Shown piece after piece: positions 1 through 8,161 of a DNA stretch of 64,000 bases. Numbering within the stretch: the stretch's first letter is position 1; each line of letters begins with the position of its first letter. Below the pieces are notes generated by a model that was not told the DNA's origin, did not search any database, and saw only the letters and a program-made list of their open reading frames with translations. The position numbers were made by a program, and so were the translations under genes. This DNA is from CAYNZV01 sp965217095 (GTDB lineage Bacteria; Latescibacterota; UBA2968; UBA8231): positions 6,448,001-6,512,000 of the forward strand of contig OZ244235.1 of the NCBI GenBank assembly GCA_965217095.1. The letters are read 5' to 3'.

Positions 1-570
1 GACGCCCACGACAAGGGGTATGAGACCAGCTGCAACCTGATGGCGATCTCCACGGTGCAGCAGGCCGAGATCGAACAGGCACTGGAGATCATTGCCAAGA
101 CACCGGTGGACGTGGTCTGCGTCGTCGACAGCTTCGGAGCTCTTTACCGCGAACAGATCGATATCCTGGTTCGCAGCTACATGGCGGCGCTGGAGGGAAC
201 GAACAAACATGTGGGCATTCATACCCACAATAACCAGCAGCTCGCCTTCGCCAATACGATCGAGGCGATCATTCTCGGTGCCAACCGGATCGACGCTACC
301 ATGGCCGGACTGGGCCGCGGCGCGGGCAACTGCCCTATGGAGCTGCTCATCGGTTTCTTGCGCAACCCGAAGTTCAAGCGGCGGCCGATCTATCAGCTGC
401 TGCAGGACCACTTCGTCAAGTTACGCCAGAAGCTCGAGTGGGGCGCGCTGATTCCGTACAACATCACCGGCCAGCACAACCATCATCCGCGCGAAGCAAT
501 GGCCCTGCGTGCCGGCCCCGACAAAGACAATTACGTTGAATTTTACGACCAGGTTGTAGGAGATATGTAG
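1..570 (+). CDS. HMGL-like aldolase, C-terminal part
   Basis: The frame is open from base 1 to a TAG stop, so this is the last ~189 codons of a longer gene. The visible part looks like the TIM barrel of the HMG-CoA lyase/isopropylmalate synthase superfamily as in 4-hydroxy-2-oxovalerate aldolases: VCVVDSFG, the metal-binding HTH pair in IHTHNNQQLA, and the Gly-rich loop DATMAGLGRGAGN. Such enzymes are divalent-metal dependent and make or break C-C bonds between a 2-oxo acid and an aldehyde. The stop overlaps the next GTG start by one base and an LsrF-like thiolase follows, so the three probably form one operon. The exact subfamily and substrate cannot be told because the N-terminus is outside the window. 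Confidence 0.8.
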   Translation, partial: DAHDKGYETSCNLMAISTVQQAEIEQALEIIAKTPVDVVCVVDSFGALYREQIDILVRSYMAALEGTNKHVGIHTHNNQQLAFANTIEAIILGANRIDATMAGLGRGAGNCPMELLIGFLRNPKFKRRPIYQLLQDHFVKLRQKLEWGALIPYNITGQHNHHPREAMALRAGPDKDNYVEFYDQVVGDM

Positions 571-953
571 TGAGGCTCAACCATGTCAGCCTGGTCTGTT
601 CGTCGGAGGCGAACTGCGACCGGTTTTACGGCCAGCTGCTGCACCTGGAAAAGCTGGAGACCAAATCGATCACTGCCGAGTTGTCCGCCGGTATCTTTCA
701 GGTGAACTCCCCGTATGACATGCTCAACTACGGCGACGACCGTCTCAAATTCGAGATTTTTCTGTCCGATCGCCGCGACTTCGTCGAGAAACAGATTGGA
801 CATGTCTGTATCGACGTGGATGATCTGGATCAGTTTCTCGCAGACTGTAACGCTTTGGACGTAGAGGTGCGGAGGGTTCCCAAGGGAGATTCCCAGGTCA
901 CGTTTATAGCGGATTACGACGGCAATCTGTTCGAAATCAAACAGAGTGTGTGA
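570..953 (+). CDS. VOC (glyoxalase/dioxygenase fold) family protein
   Basis: 127 residues beginning at a GTG that overlaps the upstream stop by one base (TAGTG), a sign of translational coupling. The protein has the paired beta-alpha-beta-beta-beta modules of the vicinal oxygen chelate fold: it opens with LNHVSLVCSSEANCDRFYG and closes with VTFIADYDGNLFEIKQ, the usual VOC end with a metal-ligand Glu. His at residue 5 and Glu near the end are likely ligands. VOC proteins act as lyases, isomerases or epimerases on small carbonyl compounds; between an aldolase and a thiolase it may process an oxo or aldehyde intermediate. The specific reaction is not evident. Confidence 0.75.
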   Translation: MRLNHVSLVCSSEANCDRFYGQLLHLEKLETKSITAELSAGIFQVNSPYDMLNYGDDRLKFEIFLSDRRDFVEKQIGHVCIDVDDLDQFLADCNALDVEVRRVPKGDSQVTFIADYDGNLFEIKQSV

Positions 954-977
954 GCCGCAAAGCGAAAGGAGTTGATC

Positions 978-1871
978 ATGCCGGATGTCGACGGCGCCAA
1001 GGATACCAAAAACTACCATACCGACGTTCCGCAAAGCACCGAAGGATTCTATCTGAAAGGGTCCAACTCTTACGACTGGGGCATGAAGAACCGGTTGGCC
1101 CGCATCTTCAACGCGGAGTCGGGAAACACCGTCATGCTGGCGTTCGATCACGGTTATTTCCAAGGACCCACCACCGGATTGGAGCGTATCGACGTCAACA
1201 TCAATCCGCTGATTCCGTACGCCGACACGCTGATGCTGACGCGCGGTATTCTGCGCACCATGATCCCCCCCTCGGCCACCAAGGCACTCGTATTGCGGGC
1301 ATCGGGCGGACCGAGCATTCTCAAAGAGCTCTCCAATGAAGAGATCGCCATGGATATGGAAGATGCGGTGCGTCTCAACGCCTGTGGGGTGGCGGTTCAA
1401 GTGTTTATCGGAGGCGAGTTCGAAAAGCAGTCCATCATCAATATGACGAAGCTCGTGGACGCGGGAACCCGGTACGGTATACCAACCCTGGCGGTTACCG
1501 CGGTTGGCAAGGATATGGTGCGAGATGCCAAGTACTTCCGGCTGGCGACCCGGATCTGCGCCGAGCTAGGAGCCCACTACGTGAAGACCTATTACGTCGA
1601 AGAAGATTTCGACACGGTAACCTCCTGCTGTCCCGTTCCCATCGTCATTGCCGGCGGCAAGAAACAGCCGGAGCTGGAGGCGCTGAAGATGGCCCACAAT
1701 GCGGTGCAGCAGGGCGCCAACGGCGTCGACATGGGTCGCAACATCTTTCAGTCTGAGAATCCGCAGGCGATGATCCAGGCGGTGCGACATGTAGTGCACG
1801 AAGGTGAGAAACCGGAACGGGCGTTCGAACTGTTCAACTCCCTCAAGAACGGAAAACCGGTTGCCGTCTGA
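978..1871 (+). CDS. lsrF: LsrF-like class I aldolase/thiolase
   Basis: 297 residues resembling 3-hydroxy-5-phosphonooxypentane-2,4-dione thiolase (LsrF) of autoinducer-2 breakdown, in the DeoC/FbaB class I aldolase group. Seen: MLAFDHGYFQGPTTGLE near the N-terminus, the Schiff-base Lys region HYVKTYYVEEDF, and the phosphate-binding IVIAGGKK and GVDMGRNIFQ loops. A TTG six bases upstream is possible, but the ATG at 978 has AGGAG six bases before it. It is the last gene of the aldolase operon. No other lsr genes are visible, so the substrate may be another phosphorylated dione or ketose rather than AI-2. Confidence 0.85.
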   Translation: MPDVDGAKDTKNYHTDVPQSTEGFYLKGSNSYDWGMKNRLARIFNAESGNTVMLAFDHGYFQGPTTGLERIDVNINPLIPYADTLMLTRGILRTMIPPSATKALVLRASGGPSILKELSNEEIAMDMEDAVRLNACGVAVQVFIGGEFEKQSIINMTKLVDAGTRYGIPTLAVTAVGKDMVRDAKYFRLATRICAELGAHYVKTYYVEEDFDTVTSCCPVPIVIAGGKKQPELEALKMAHNAVQQGANGVDMGRNIFQSENPQAMIQAVRHVVHEGEKPERAFELFNSLKNGKPVAV

Positions 1872-2237
1872 GCCCCCGCCCCGCGGTCGGCCTTTGCAGC
1901 TTCTTCGATCTACCGGAAACTCCCTACCGGCTGGTGCCAGCGCGCGTCGATTTGGGGGCAGTCGCGAGCGCTCAGCGCATTGACGGCCCGTGTATCGCGC
2001 AGCAAGGTGGAGGTGCGACGGCATCGCAGCATGGTATTAGTGTGCGACATGCTGTAGATATTGTATATATACAAGAAGTGCAAGGTGAGTGAAATACCTC
2101 CGTGCCCAACCGGGGGGGGGATGCGACCCGAACACCACTTTGAAGGGCCACGGCAATACACTATCATTGGGACCAGGACAAGATCTTTCGGCGACCAGGT
2201 AACGCCGGGTCGCCCGGTACCCCAAAGGAGGGTTCGA
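1872..2237. other. Intergenic region with a palindrome
   Basis: No convincing gene. It holds a perfect 14-bp palindrome TTGTATATATACAA at 2061-2074, a run of nine or more G near 2112, and an AAAGGAGGG ribosome site just before the next gene. No tRNA or terminator hairpin with a T-run was seen. Confidence 0.4.
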
Positions 2238-2729
2238 ATGGCACGATTTCGTTGCGGATTACTGGCGGCTGCCATCGTCGGTTCGGCCTTTTTTGCGCCA
2301 AGCGCGGCGGCGGCGGGCGAGACTATTAAGTTCCACTCCAAACACATCAACGTAGCCAAGACCTTCGACACCCAAGAGCTGGAGGACGAGGACGGGCATA
2401 TTATCGCCAAGTTCCACGCGCAGGGTGTGGGGGTGCGCATCGAAGGTCCTGCCGAACCGCCGTACAAGATCGAGATTTGGGGGACGGGTGACTACAAAGG
2501 GGACGGTACGGGGAAGGACCAAGGTTACGGCAAGTTCATATTCTCGGATGGGTCGAGCTATTTCGAACGCTGGTCCGGAACGGTCGCTGACGGCAAAGCG
2601 ACGGGGACCGCCATCTATTATAACGGCACGGGACGGTTTGCGGGACTGCAGGGGGGCAGCAAATACGAGTGCACGCTACTCGGCGATCGCTTCGCCTGCA
2701 ATGTGGACGGTACCATCAAACTACCCTGA
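2238..2729 (+). CDS. Secreted protein of unknown function
   Basis: 163 residues from an ATG preceded by AAAGGAGGG, one of the strongest ribosome sites in the window; a longer frame exists upstream but lacks such a site. Residues 1-26 form a signal peptide (MARFRCGLLAAAIVGSAFF, then Ala-rich with a likely cut near AAAA-GE). The mature part is Gly/Tyr/Asp-rich with beta-strand repeats such as GTGDYKGDGTGKDQGYGKF and GTAIYYNGTGRFAGLQGGSKYEC, resembling allene-oxide-cyclase-barrel-like or MORN-like periplasmic proteins. Two Cys near the end could form a disulphide. No function can be assigned. Confidence 0.7.
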   Translation: MARFRCGLLAAAIVGSAFFAPSAAAAGETIKFHSKHINVAKTFDTQELEDEDGHIIAKFHAQGVGVRIEGPAEPPYKIEIWGTGDYKGDGTGKDQGYGKFIFSDGSSYFERWSGTVADGKATGTAIYYNGTGRFAGLQGGSKYECTLLGDRFACNVDGTIKLP

Positions 2730-2765
2730 CGTGCGAACGGTGGCGTTTCTTCCTGCGCGTCCCTA

Positions 2766-3395
2766 ATGACCAACATCCTCAAGTTTCCCGGCAAGGCGCC
2801 CCGGCTGGATCACAAACGGTCGACGCGCCGTCGCGTCGATCCAGACCAGCTGGATCTTTTCGCCAGCATTCCCGGTCGCATCGCGGATTTGCCCCTGAAT
2901 CCCTTCGACGAGGCCCTGCTCCAGGAAGAGCGGGGTGACTACGCTCAAGCGCGGGACAAATACGGCGAGGCGATCGGCGCGGGCGAGTCGGTGCCGGACG
3001 CGTTTTGCAATCTAGGCATCATCGAGTATCGCCAGGGCAATCGCAAAGCGGCGATCGAAGCTTTTGCGCATGCGTTGGCCCAGGCACCCCTTCACTTCAA
3101 TGCCCACTACAACATGGGAAACATGTACCTCGATGCCGGAGAGCACGCATTGGCAAGGTTGCACTTCGAGTTGTGCGCTCAGTCCGAGCCGGAGTTCGCC
3201 AACGCGTATTACAACCTGGCGTTGGCATGCGCGATGTCTGGCGATTTCCAACCGGCTATCAACGCCTTGAAGGCGTATCAGACGCTGGCGAACGCCGAGG
3301 AATGCACCCGCGCGGCGGATCTGCAGCTGTTGCTCGAACAGGGCCTTGACCAGCCCAGGAACAGGCCACCCACCAAACCCGGACGCCGCGATTGA
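2766..3395 (+). CDS. Tetratricopeptide repeat protein
   Basis: 209 residues. After a basic N-terminus (residues 1-45) come about four TPR units (residues ~47-185), seen as repeated pairs such as DAFCNLGIIEYRQGNRKAAI, HYNMGNMYLDAGEHALARL and AYYNLALACAMSGDFQPAI. TPRs are protein-interaction scaffolds. The gene starts 36 bases after the secreted protein and is followed by two HDOD signalling proteins, but no partner is identified. No signal peptide is visible, so it is probably cytoplasmic. Confidence 0.8.
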   Translation: MTNILKFPGKAPRLDHKRSTRRRVDPDQLDLFASIPGRIADLPLNPFDEALLQEERGDYAQARDKYGEAIGAGESVPDAFCNLGIIEYRQGNRKAAIEAFAHALAQAPLHFNAHYNMGNMYLDAGEHALARLHFELCAQSEPEFANAYYNLALACAMSGDFQPAINALKAYQTLANAEECTRAADLQLLLEQGLDQPRNRPPTKPGRRD

Positions 3396-3693
3396 TCGCC
3401 GGCGTTTGCCGCATCCTAAATTATTGAAATCATTGAGTTAGCGCCGGCCGTTAGCGATTGCGGGGAGACCCTTCCGGGACCGACATCAGTGGCCGATTCT
3501 TTTTCCAATATTTGCAACCTATGTGCGACCGATTATAATTATATGTTCCACTTTTCTATTTGTTTCGATTTGCCTGCCTCTACGGAATCTCGCGCGTAGG
3601 CGGGTCCTATATTACCCGGTATTACCCGGTTTGCCGACCATGCAATTTGACACTGAAGGTCGCATAGATCCCTTTGCCGAGCAGATGCTGTAG
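3396..3693. other. Intergenic region with 17-codon leader ORF
   Basis: Almost 300 bases with no normal gene. A tandem 10-bp repeat ATTACCCGGT lies at 3611-3630. A 17-codon reading frame (ATG 3640, TAG 3691-3693) abuts the ATG of the HDOD gene in the same frame, and that gene has no clear ribosome site of its own. Translation of the mini-ORF may therefore couple to it. Confidence 0.35.
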
Positions 3694-5052
3694 ATGACCA
3701 AACTGAAGGTTGTCGCGCTGGAAGGCGACGAAGAGCGCGCCAACATGATCAAGGATATTCTGGAGGGTTCGGGTCAATTCGAGCTCCACTTATCCAAATC
3801 TCCGCGGCCGTTGATGAACCTGCTTGACGGTACCGACGCGGTGAAGGTGGTCATAACCAACACCACCGTCAGCACCAACGAGCAAGATGGTCTAAAGTTC
3901 ATCAAAGCCCTCTATCTCAAATACCAGCGCTACAAACAGCCGCTTCCTCCGATCATCATCTGCAGCTCCGACCAGGGCGGCGATACCGTCAAGCTCTACG
4001 CCTATCGCTTCGCCGATGCGTCACTCATTTCCTACGTCTACATGAAAAACGAGGAATTGCAGGAAGGGGGAAGCCGGCTCCTCGACCTGATCGCGAAGTC
4101 GCTCAAGAGCCGTGAGGAGTTGGAGACCACCGCACCTGAGGAAGACATTTCGGAGGTGGTGAAGAAAAAGCTCAAGAGCCTGCTGCAAAAGACCGTCACA
4201 TTGCCTCAGCTCCCAGACGTGGCGGTACAGGTTCAGGATGCGTTGAAGGATCCCGAGGTGACGTTCAAGAAACTGGCCAATATCATAAACACCGACATGA
4301 CCATGGGGGCCAACGTCATCAAACTGGCCAACAGTCCCCAATTCGGGGTATCGGGACAGATTGGCACCATCGACGATGCCTGCAAGCAGGTGGGATTGAA
4401 CGCCATCGCCAACACCGTAATGGCCGCCAAGGTATTCGACGCCATGGAAGCTCTGCCGTCGGATTTTGATCTGAAACGGTTGCGCCGGCACAGTTATGCG
4501 GTGGGCACCGTGGCGCGGCTGGTATCCCGCCGCTGCCGGGTCTTGAAGAAATCGATCGAACGGATCCAGTTCAGCGGACTCATGTTCGCAGCGGGCTTGC
4601 TGCACGATATCGGCAAGGTGTTGATGACGCAATTTTTCCCCGAAGAATGTGTCAAGATCCTCGAGGAGGCCATGGCCAGCGACTGCACCGCCGTAGATGC
4701 GGAGGTCAAGATCCTGGGCGTGACCCACGGCGATGCCGGACTGCACGCCGGAGTGGAGTGGAAGTTTCCCGTTCTGCTGGTGAACGTGATCGGTCGGCAC
4801 CATTGGCCGTTGCCGACGATTCTGTCGCGCCTCAAAACCAAACAGGGCCGACTGGCGCAGCGGGTCATTCGTATCGCCGACGCCGCCAGTTACGAGATGG
4901 GGTACGACATGCTGCGCTCCGACGGTAAACCGCCGATCCTCGAGCCAGAGCTTTTCAATAAGACCGGACTCGAAATAAGTGAATTCGCAAGGTGGACCAA
5001 AGAGATAAAAGACGATATTGCCTACACCATCGATGTTCTCGGCAAGACCTAA
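3694..5052 (+). CDS. HDOD-domain signalling protein with receiver-like N-terminus
   Basis: 452 residues. Residues ~1-130 look like a degenerate receiver domain (LKVVALEGDEERANMIKDIL at the start) without a clear phospho-accepting Asp context. Residues ~165-375 form an HDOD domain, starting at KTVTLPQLPDVAVQVQDAL and including LLHDIGK. HDOD domains are HD-related output or scaffold domains in signalling, chemotaxis and stress pathways. A second HDOD protein with an intact receiver follows 53 bases downstream, so the two are likely co-transcribed. Confidence 0.85.
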   Translation: MTKLKVVALEGDEERANMIKDILEGSGQFELHLSKSPRPLMNLLDGTDAVKVVITNTTVSTNEQDGLKFIKALYLKYQRYKQPLPPIIICSSDQGGDTVKLYAYRFADASLISYVYMKNEELQEGGSRLLDLIAKSLKSREELETTAPEEDISEVVKKKLKSLLQKTVTLPQLPDVAVQVQDALKDPEVTFKKLANIINTDMTMGANVIKLANSPQFGVSGQIGTIDDACKQVGLNAIANTVMAAKVFDAMEALPSDFDLKRLRRHSYAVGTVARLVSRRCRVLKKSIERIQFSGLMFAAGLLHDIGKVLMTQFFPEECVKILEEAMASDCTAVDAEVKILGVTHGDAGLHAGVEWKFPVLLVNVIGRHHWPLPTILSRLKTKQGRLAQRVIRIADAASYEMGYDMLRSDGKPPILEPELFNKTGLEISEFARWTKEIKDDIAYTIDVLGKT

Positions 5053-5105
5053 GGTTCCATCGTTGCCGACGGACCGTATCTCTACCGCGCTTTCTACTAC
5101 TAGTC

Positions 5106-6335
5106 ATGTCAGCCGCTAAGGTTCTCATCGTCGAACGCAATGCCAAGATCGCCGGATTACTGAACGGACATCTGCGTCAGACAGGTCACGACGCCACCGA
5201 TGTGCGCAATGGCGCCGAAGCAGCCATGGAGCTGCGCGGTGGCAAGTTCGACGTGATACTCATGGACCACAGAGTGACCATGGGGGGTGTGAAGACCGCC
5301 CGCCTGCTGCGCCTGCATCCGAAACATGGCCATATCCCCGTAATACTCGCTCTGCCGCCCGATCAAGGAGAGGCCAGGGTCCTGGTCAAAGAAGCGCACT
5401 CCATCGGACTCAAGAATTTCGTCATCAAACCGTTTCGTATGGACGCGCTGCAGAAGAAGCTGGCCCAGGTCGCCGACGAGAAGGGAGTCGAAAAACCGAC
5501 CGATTTCGAGATCCGGGAGGAGATTCGTTCGATTAGCAACCTTCCTACGATGCCGGCCGTGCGCAGTCGCCTGCTGTCGCTCCTAGGCAAATCCGACAAG
5601 GACGTTGACATTCGCAAGGTAGCGCAGACCATCGAGCAAGACCCGGGACTGGCGACCCAAGTAATGCGGGTCTGCAACTCGACCTACTTTGGCTTTCAGG
5701 GCAATCTGATGAGTCAGGCGGTGGCATTTCTGGGGGTGGAGGCGATTCGCAAGATCGTGCAGACCTCCATCATCTACGACTTCTTCGGCTCCAGCAAATC
5801 CGACGACCGGGGCTTCAGCATGATGGACATGTGGAAACATTCTCTGGCCACGGGCATGTCGATGGAGATCATCGGCAAAGCGGACAAGAAAAAGACACAC
5901 TTCATGCCCGGCGTGCTCCACGATATCGGAAAAGTGATCTTCAAGATTCGCTTTCCGGAGCATTTCAACAAGGTGGTAGATCTCGTGGAAAAGGAAGGAA
6001 AATCGATGCTCGAGGCCGAACAGGAGCTGCTCGGTATCTCCCACGCCGACTGCGGAGGAGAGGTGGCGTTACACTGGGACCTCCCGGGGGAGGTGCGAAC
6101 CGCTATCGCGCAACATCACAAACCGGGAGAGGCGGATCAGCACCGCCGCTTGGCGGCCATGGTCCACATCGCCGACATCGCCGCGCGGAGAATGGAAATC
6201 GGGTACGCCGGCGACGATCTCATCCCTCCCGTAGATCCCTATGCCCAGCGTATTCAAAAGAGCGTGGAAGAGATTCTAGCGAAGGCAGACGACTTCAAGG
6301 AACAGATCGAATCGATAATCGGGGATCTGGGATAG
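5106..6335 (+). CDS. Response regulator with HDOD output domain
   Basis: 409 residues from ATG 5106 (an upstream in-frame ATG at 4992 lies inside the previous gene). Residues ~3-120 are a receiver: acidic/start strand KVLIVERN, likely phospho-Asp in VILMDHRVTMGG, conserved Lys in FVIKPFR. Residues ~140-340 are an HDOD domain (ISNLPTMPAVRSRLLSLLG; HD signature VLHDIGK). It is paralogous in layout to the preceding HDOD protein. It ends eight bases from the convergent single-receiver gene, with no terminator visible in the gap. The kinase partner is not in the window. Confidence 0.87.
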   Translation: MSAAKVLIVERNAKIAGLLNGHLRQTGHDATDVRNGAEAAMELRGGKFDVILMDHRVTMGGVKTARLLRLHPKHGHIPVILALPPDQGEARVLVKEAHSIGLKNFVIKPFRMDALQKKLAQVADEKGVEKPTDFEIREEIRSISNLPTMPAVRSRLLSLLGKSDKDVDIRKVAQTIEQDPGLATQVMRVCNSTYFGFQGNLMSQAVAFLGVEAIRKIVQTSIIYDFFGSSKSDDRGFSMMDMWKHSLATGMSMEIIGKADKKKTHFMPGVLHDIGKVIFKIRFPEHFNKVVDLVEKEGKSMLEAEQELLGISHADCGGEVALHWDLPGEVRTAIAQHHKPGEADQHRRLAAMVHIADIAARRMEIGYAGDDLIPPVDPYAQRIQKSVEEILAKADDFKEQIESIIGDLG

Positions 6336-6342
6336 CTGTAGA

Positions 6343-6711
6343 TCAGGCAGGACTCGCAAGGCTGTTTACCATACTCAATAGTTCGTCGTTATCGAACGGT
6401 TTCTGCAACACTGCCTGGGCGCCGAGGGCGGCCAGGGAGGTATTGGACGCTTGGGTCAAGTTCGCCGACATGACGATGATGGGGGTGTTGATTCCCCGCG
6501 AACGCACCTCCTTGATCAGCTGCTCGCCGCGCGTCGGCATGGCCAGATCGGTAAGAATGAGATCGACTTCGTCGAACAGGCATTCGGCGAGCGCCGGCGC
6601 CGCGTCGATGTAACCCACCACCTCGAAACCCTCTTTCTCCAACATCCAGGTTACGGAGCGCAGGACAAATCCCTCGTCTTCGATGACGGCGATTCTAGTA
6701 GGAGTAGCCAC
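6343..6711 (-). CDS. Single-domain response regulator (CheY-like)
   Basis: 122 residues from GTG 6711, chosen because longer starts run into the upstream gene and the receiver begins here (VATPTRIAVIEDE). It has the acidic pair IEDE, phospho-Asp in LILTDLAMP, Thr/Ser switch in IIVMSAN and Lys in VLQKPFDNDELL. There is no output domain, so it signals by protein contact. It lies 13 bases downstream of the pentapeptide-repeat regulator on the same strand, suggesting an operon. A similar receiver end is found as a remnant near 9816-9900, beside the other pentapeptide gene. Confidence 0.85.
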   Translation of the reverse strand: MATPTRIAVIEDEGFVLRSVTWMLEKEGFEVVGYIDAAPALAECLFDEVDLILTDLAMPTRGEQLIKEVRSRGINTPIIVMSANLTQASNTSLAALGAQAVLQKPFDNDELLSMVNSLASPA

Positions 6712-6724
6712 GCGAGCACCCAGA

Positions 6725-8005
6725 TCAGCCGGCGGCGTCGGCCAGCGAATGGTCGTTGACGGGTTTATGCTGCTTCCCGTTGGCCCTGCCGTTCGTTTTC
6801 CGAGTCTTCTGCTCCCCAAGTTCAGCTTTGATCATATCCCTAAGGGCCTCGGTTGATAGGGGCTCGATTAGGCTGAAGGTGTTTACCAGCCGCCGATGAG
6901 CTTCCTTAGGGTTGTCAGCCTGGCCGACGCAGGAGGGCATCAGGGCCCCGGCGGGCGCGTCAGTGGTATCCCGGGAGGGCCAGAAGTTGTCCATGCACCC
7001 GCCAAGCTGGTCGACCTCGTCGACGCTGATCATGGCATCGAGCCTTTCGCCGCGGCCTGCCTGCACATTCTTCAGCAGCCGGAAGTAGACCAGCCAGGTG
7101 CGCGGCAAGGTGGGATCGATCAAACGCTCATAGATCTCGGGCTCGGGCACCCCGTGCATGGCCTGCCAGGTGCGCATGAGCTCGAATTCCATCCAAACCC
7201 GAGCGAGCTTGTCATGCCTGGGGTCTCTCCAACCACGAACCCATTCGATAAAGTATTCGGGATAATAAAGCGCCATGCGCGTGAGATACGCCTTCCAACA
7301 ACCGTAGCGCTCCGATTCGATCATGCCAGAGATGAAGGGCGTAGCCGGCTTTCCGTTCAGCACCTGATCGAACATGCTGGCCATGACGAAGTGGGTGTAG
7401 GAGATACCGACCATGCCGTGGAGCTGTTCGGGCTCGACCGCGACATTGTCCCACAAGGAGAATTGAGCCAGGGGCGTACCGATGCGGAGGCCGTCTACAT
7501 GGGCGCCGATCAGATTAGACCGCGTCACCGCGGTGCCTATGGCATCGACATCGACCAGGTTCGACTCGCCGAAGTCTGCCCAGGCGGCGTGGGCTCCCCT
7601 GAGGTTGGCCCCTTCAAGATTGGCTCCCTTGAAGCTCGTCTGGGACAACGTGGTGTCACGTAGATTGGCGCCATCCAATTTGGCCTGTGAGAGGTCCATG
7701 CCTCGGAAATTCCTGCCACGAAGGTTTTGCCCGGTCAGGTCGGCGCCGTGGAAACTTTGAGGCTTAATGGCACCGTTCGGGACCTTGATGCGGATCTTGC
7801 GGGGTTTGCGGTCGACGACCTTGCCTTGTTTGGTCAGGCGGTCAAGGGCGTAGCTGACGGAGCGCTTGGACTTTCCGGTGCCGGCGGCGATGTCGTCGAG
7901 GGTCAGGTAAACCTCGTCGACGGGGGCGAGATTCTGCCTGGATTTGGCGACGAGGTACTCGAATATGGCGTCTGAGGAATCGGTTGGAGCCGTAGGCATT
8001 GTCAT
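6725..8005 (-). CDS. Winged-helix/pentapeptide-repeat protein with uncharacterised C-terminal domain
   Basis: 426 residues from ATG 8005, which has GGAGG nine bases upstream; an upstream TTG overlaps that site. Residues ~10-75 look like a winged helix (LTLDDIAAGTGKSKRSVSYALDRL). Residues ~85-170 are pentapeptide repeats (A[DN]LxG: GADLTGQNLRGRNFRGMDLS), a right-handed quadrilateral helix. Residues ~170-340 are a conserved region I cannot match to a known family, with IGTPL, YPEYFIEWV, VWMEFEL, PRTWLVYF and LGGCMDNFW. The neighbour at 8162-9571 has the same middle and C-terminal region but a different DNA-binding domain in a different place. The tail is rich in Lys/Asn. Probably a transcription regulator; what it senses is unknown. 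Confidence 0.7.
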   Translation of the reverse strand: MTMPTAPTDSSDAIFEYLVAKSRQNLAPVDEVYLTLDDIAAGTGKSKRSVSYALDRLTKQGKVVDRKPRKIRIKVPNGAIKPQSFHGADLTGQNLRGRNFRGMDLSQAKLDGANLRDTTLSQTSFKGANLEGANLRGAHAAWADFGESNLVDVDAIGTAVTRSNLIGAHVDGLRIGTPLAQFSLWDNVAVEPEQLHGMVGISYTHFVMASMFDQVLNGKPATPFISGMIESERYGCWKAYLTRMALYYPEYFIEWVRGWRDPRHDKLARVWMEFELMRTWQAMHGVPEPEIYERLIDPTLPRTWLVYFRLLKNVQAGRGERLDAMISVDEVDQLGGCMDNFWPSRDTTDAPAGALMPSCVGQADNPKEAHRRLVNTFSLIEPLSTEALRDMIKAELGEQKTRKTNGRANGKQHKPVNDHSLADAAG

Positions 8006-8161
8006 TGAGCTCAACCTCCAAAATTGGAATTTGCAATCTATGTTGCAATTAAGGATAAAATATGGACTCTTCGCCAGGAGATCAACAGCAAAATCAATAA
8101 TCGCTATTCTTATCTGGAAAGATGGGGAGATTGATCAGAAGTCTTCTGGCGCTACCGACTT

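Noticed and set aside
543..1400. Long minus-strand reading frame of 285 codons
   Set aside because: It lies opposite the VOC and LsrF-like genes and has no recognisable protein features; it is a shadow of GC-rich coding sequence.
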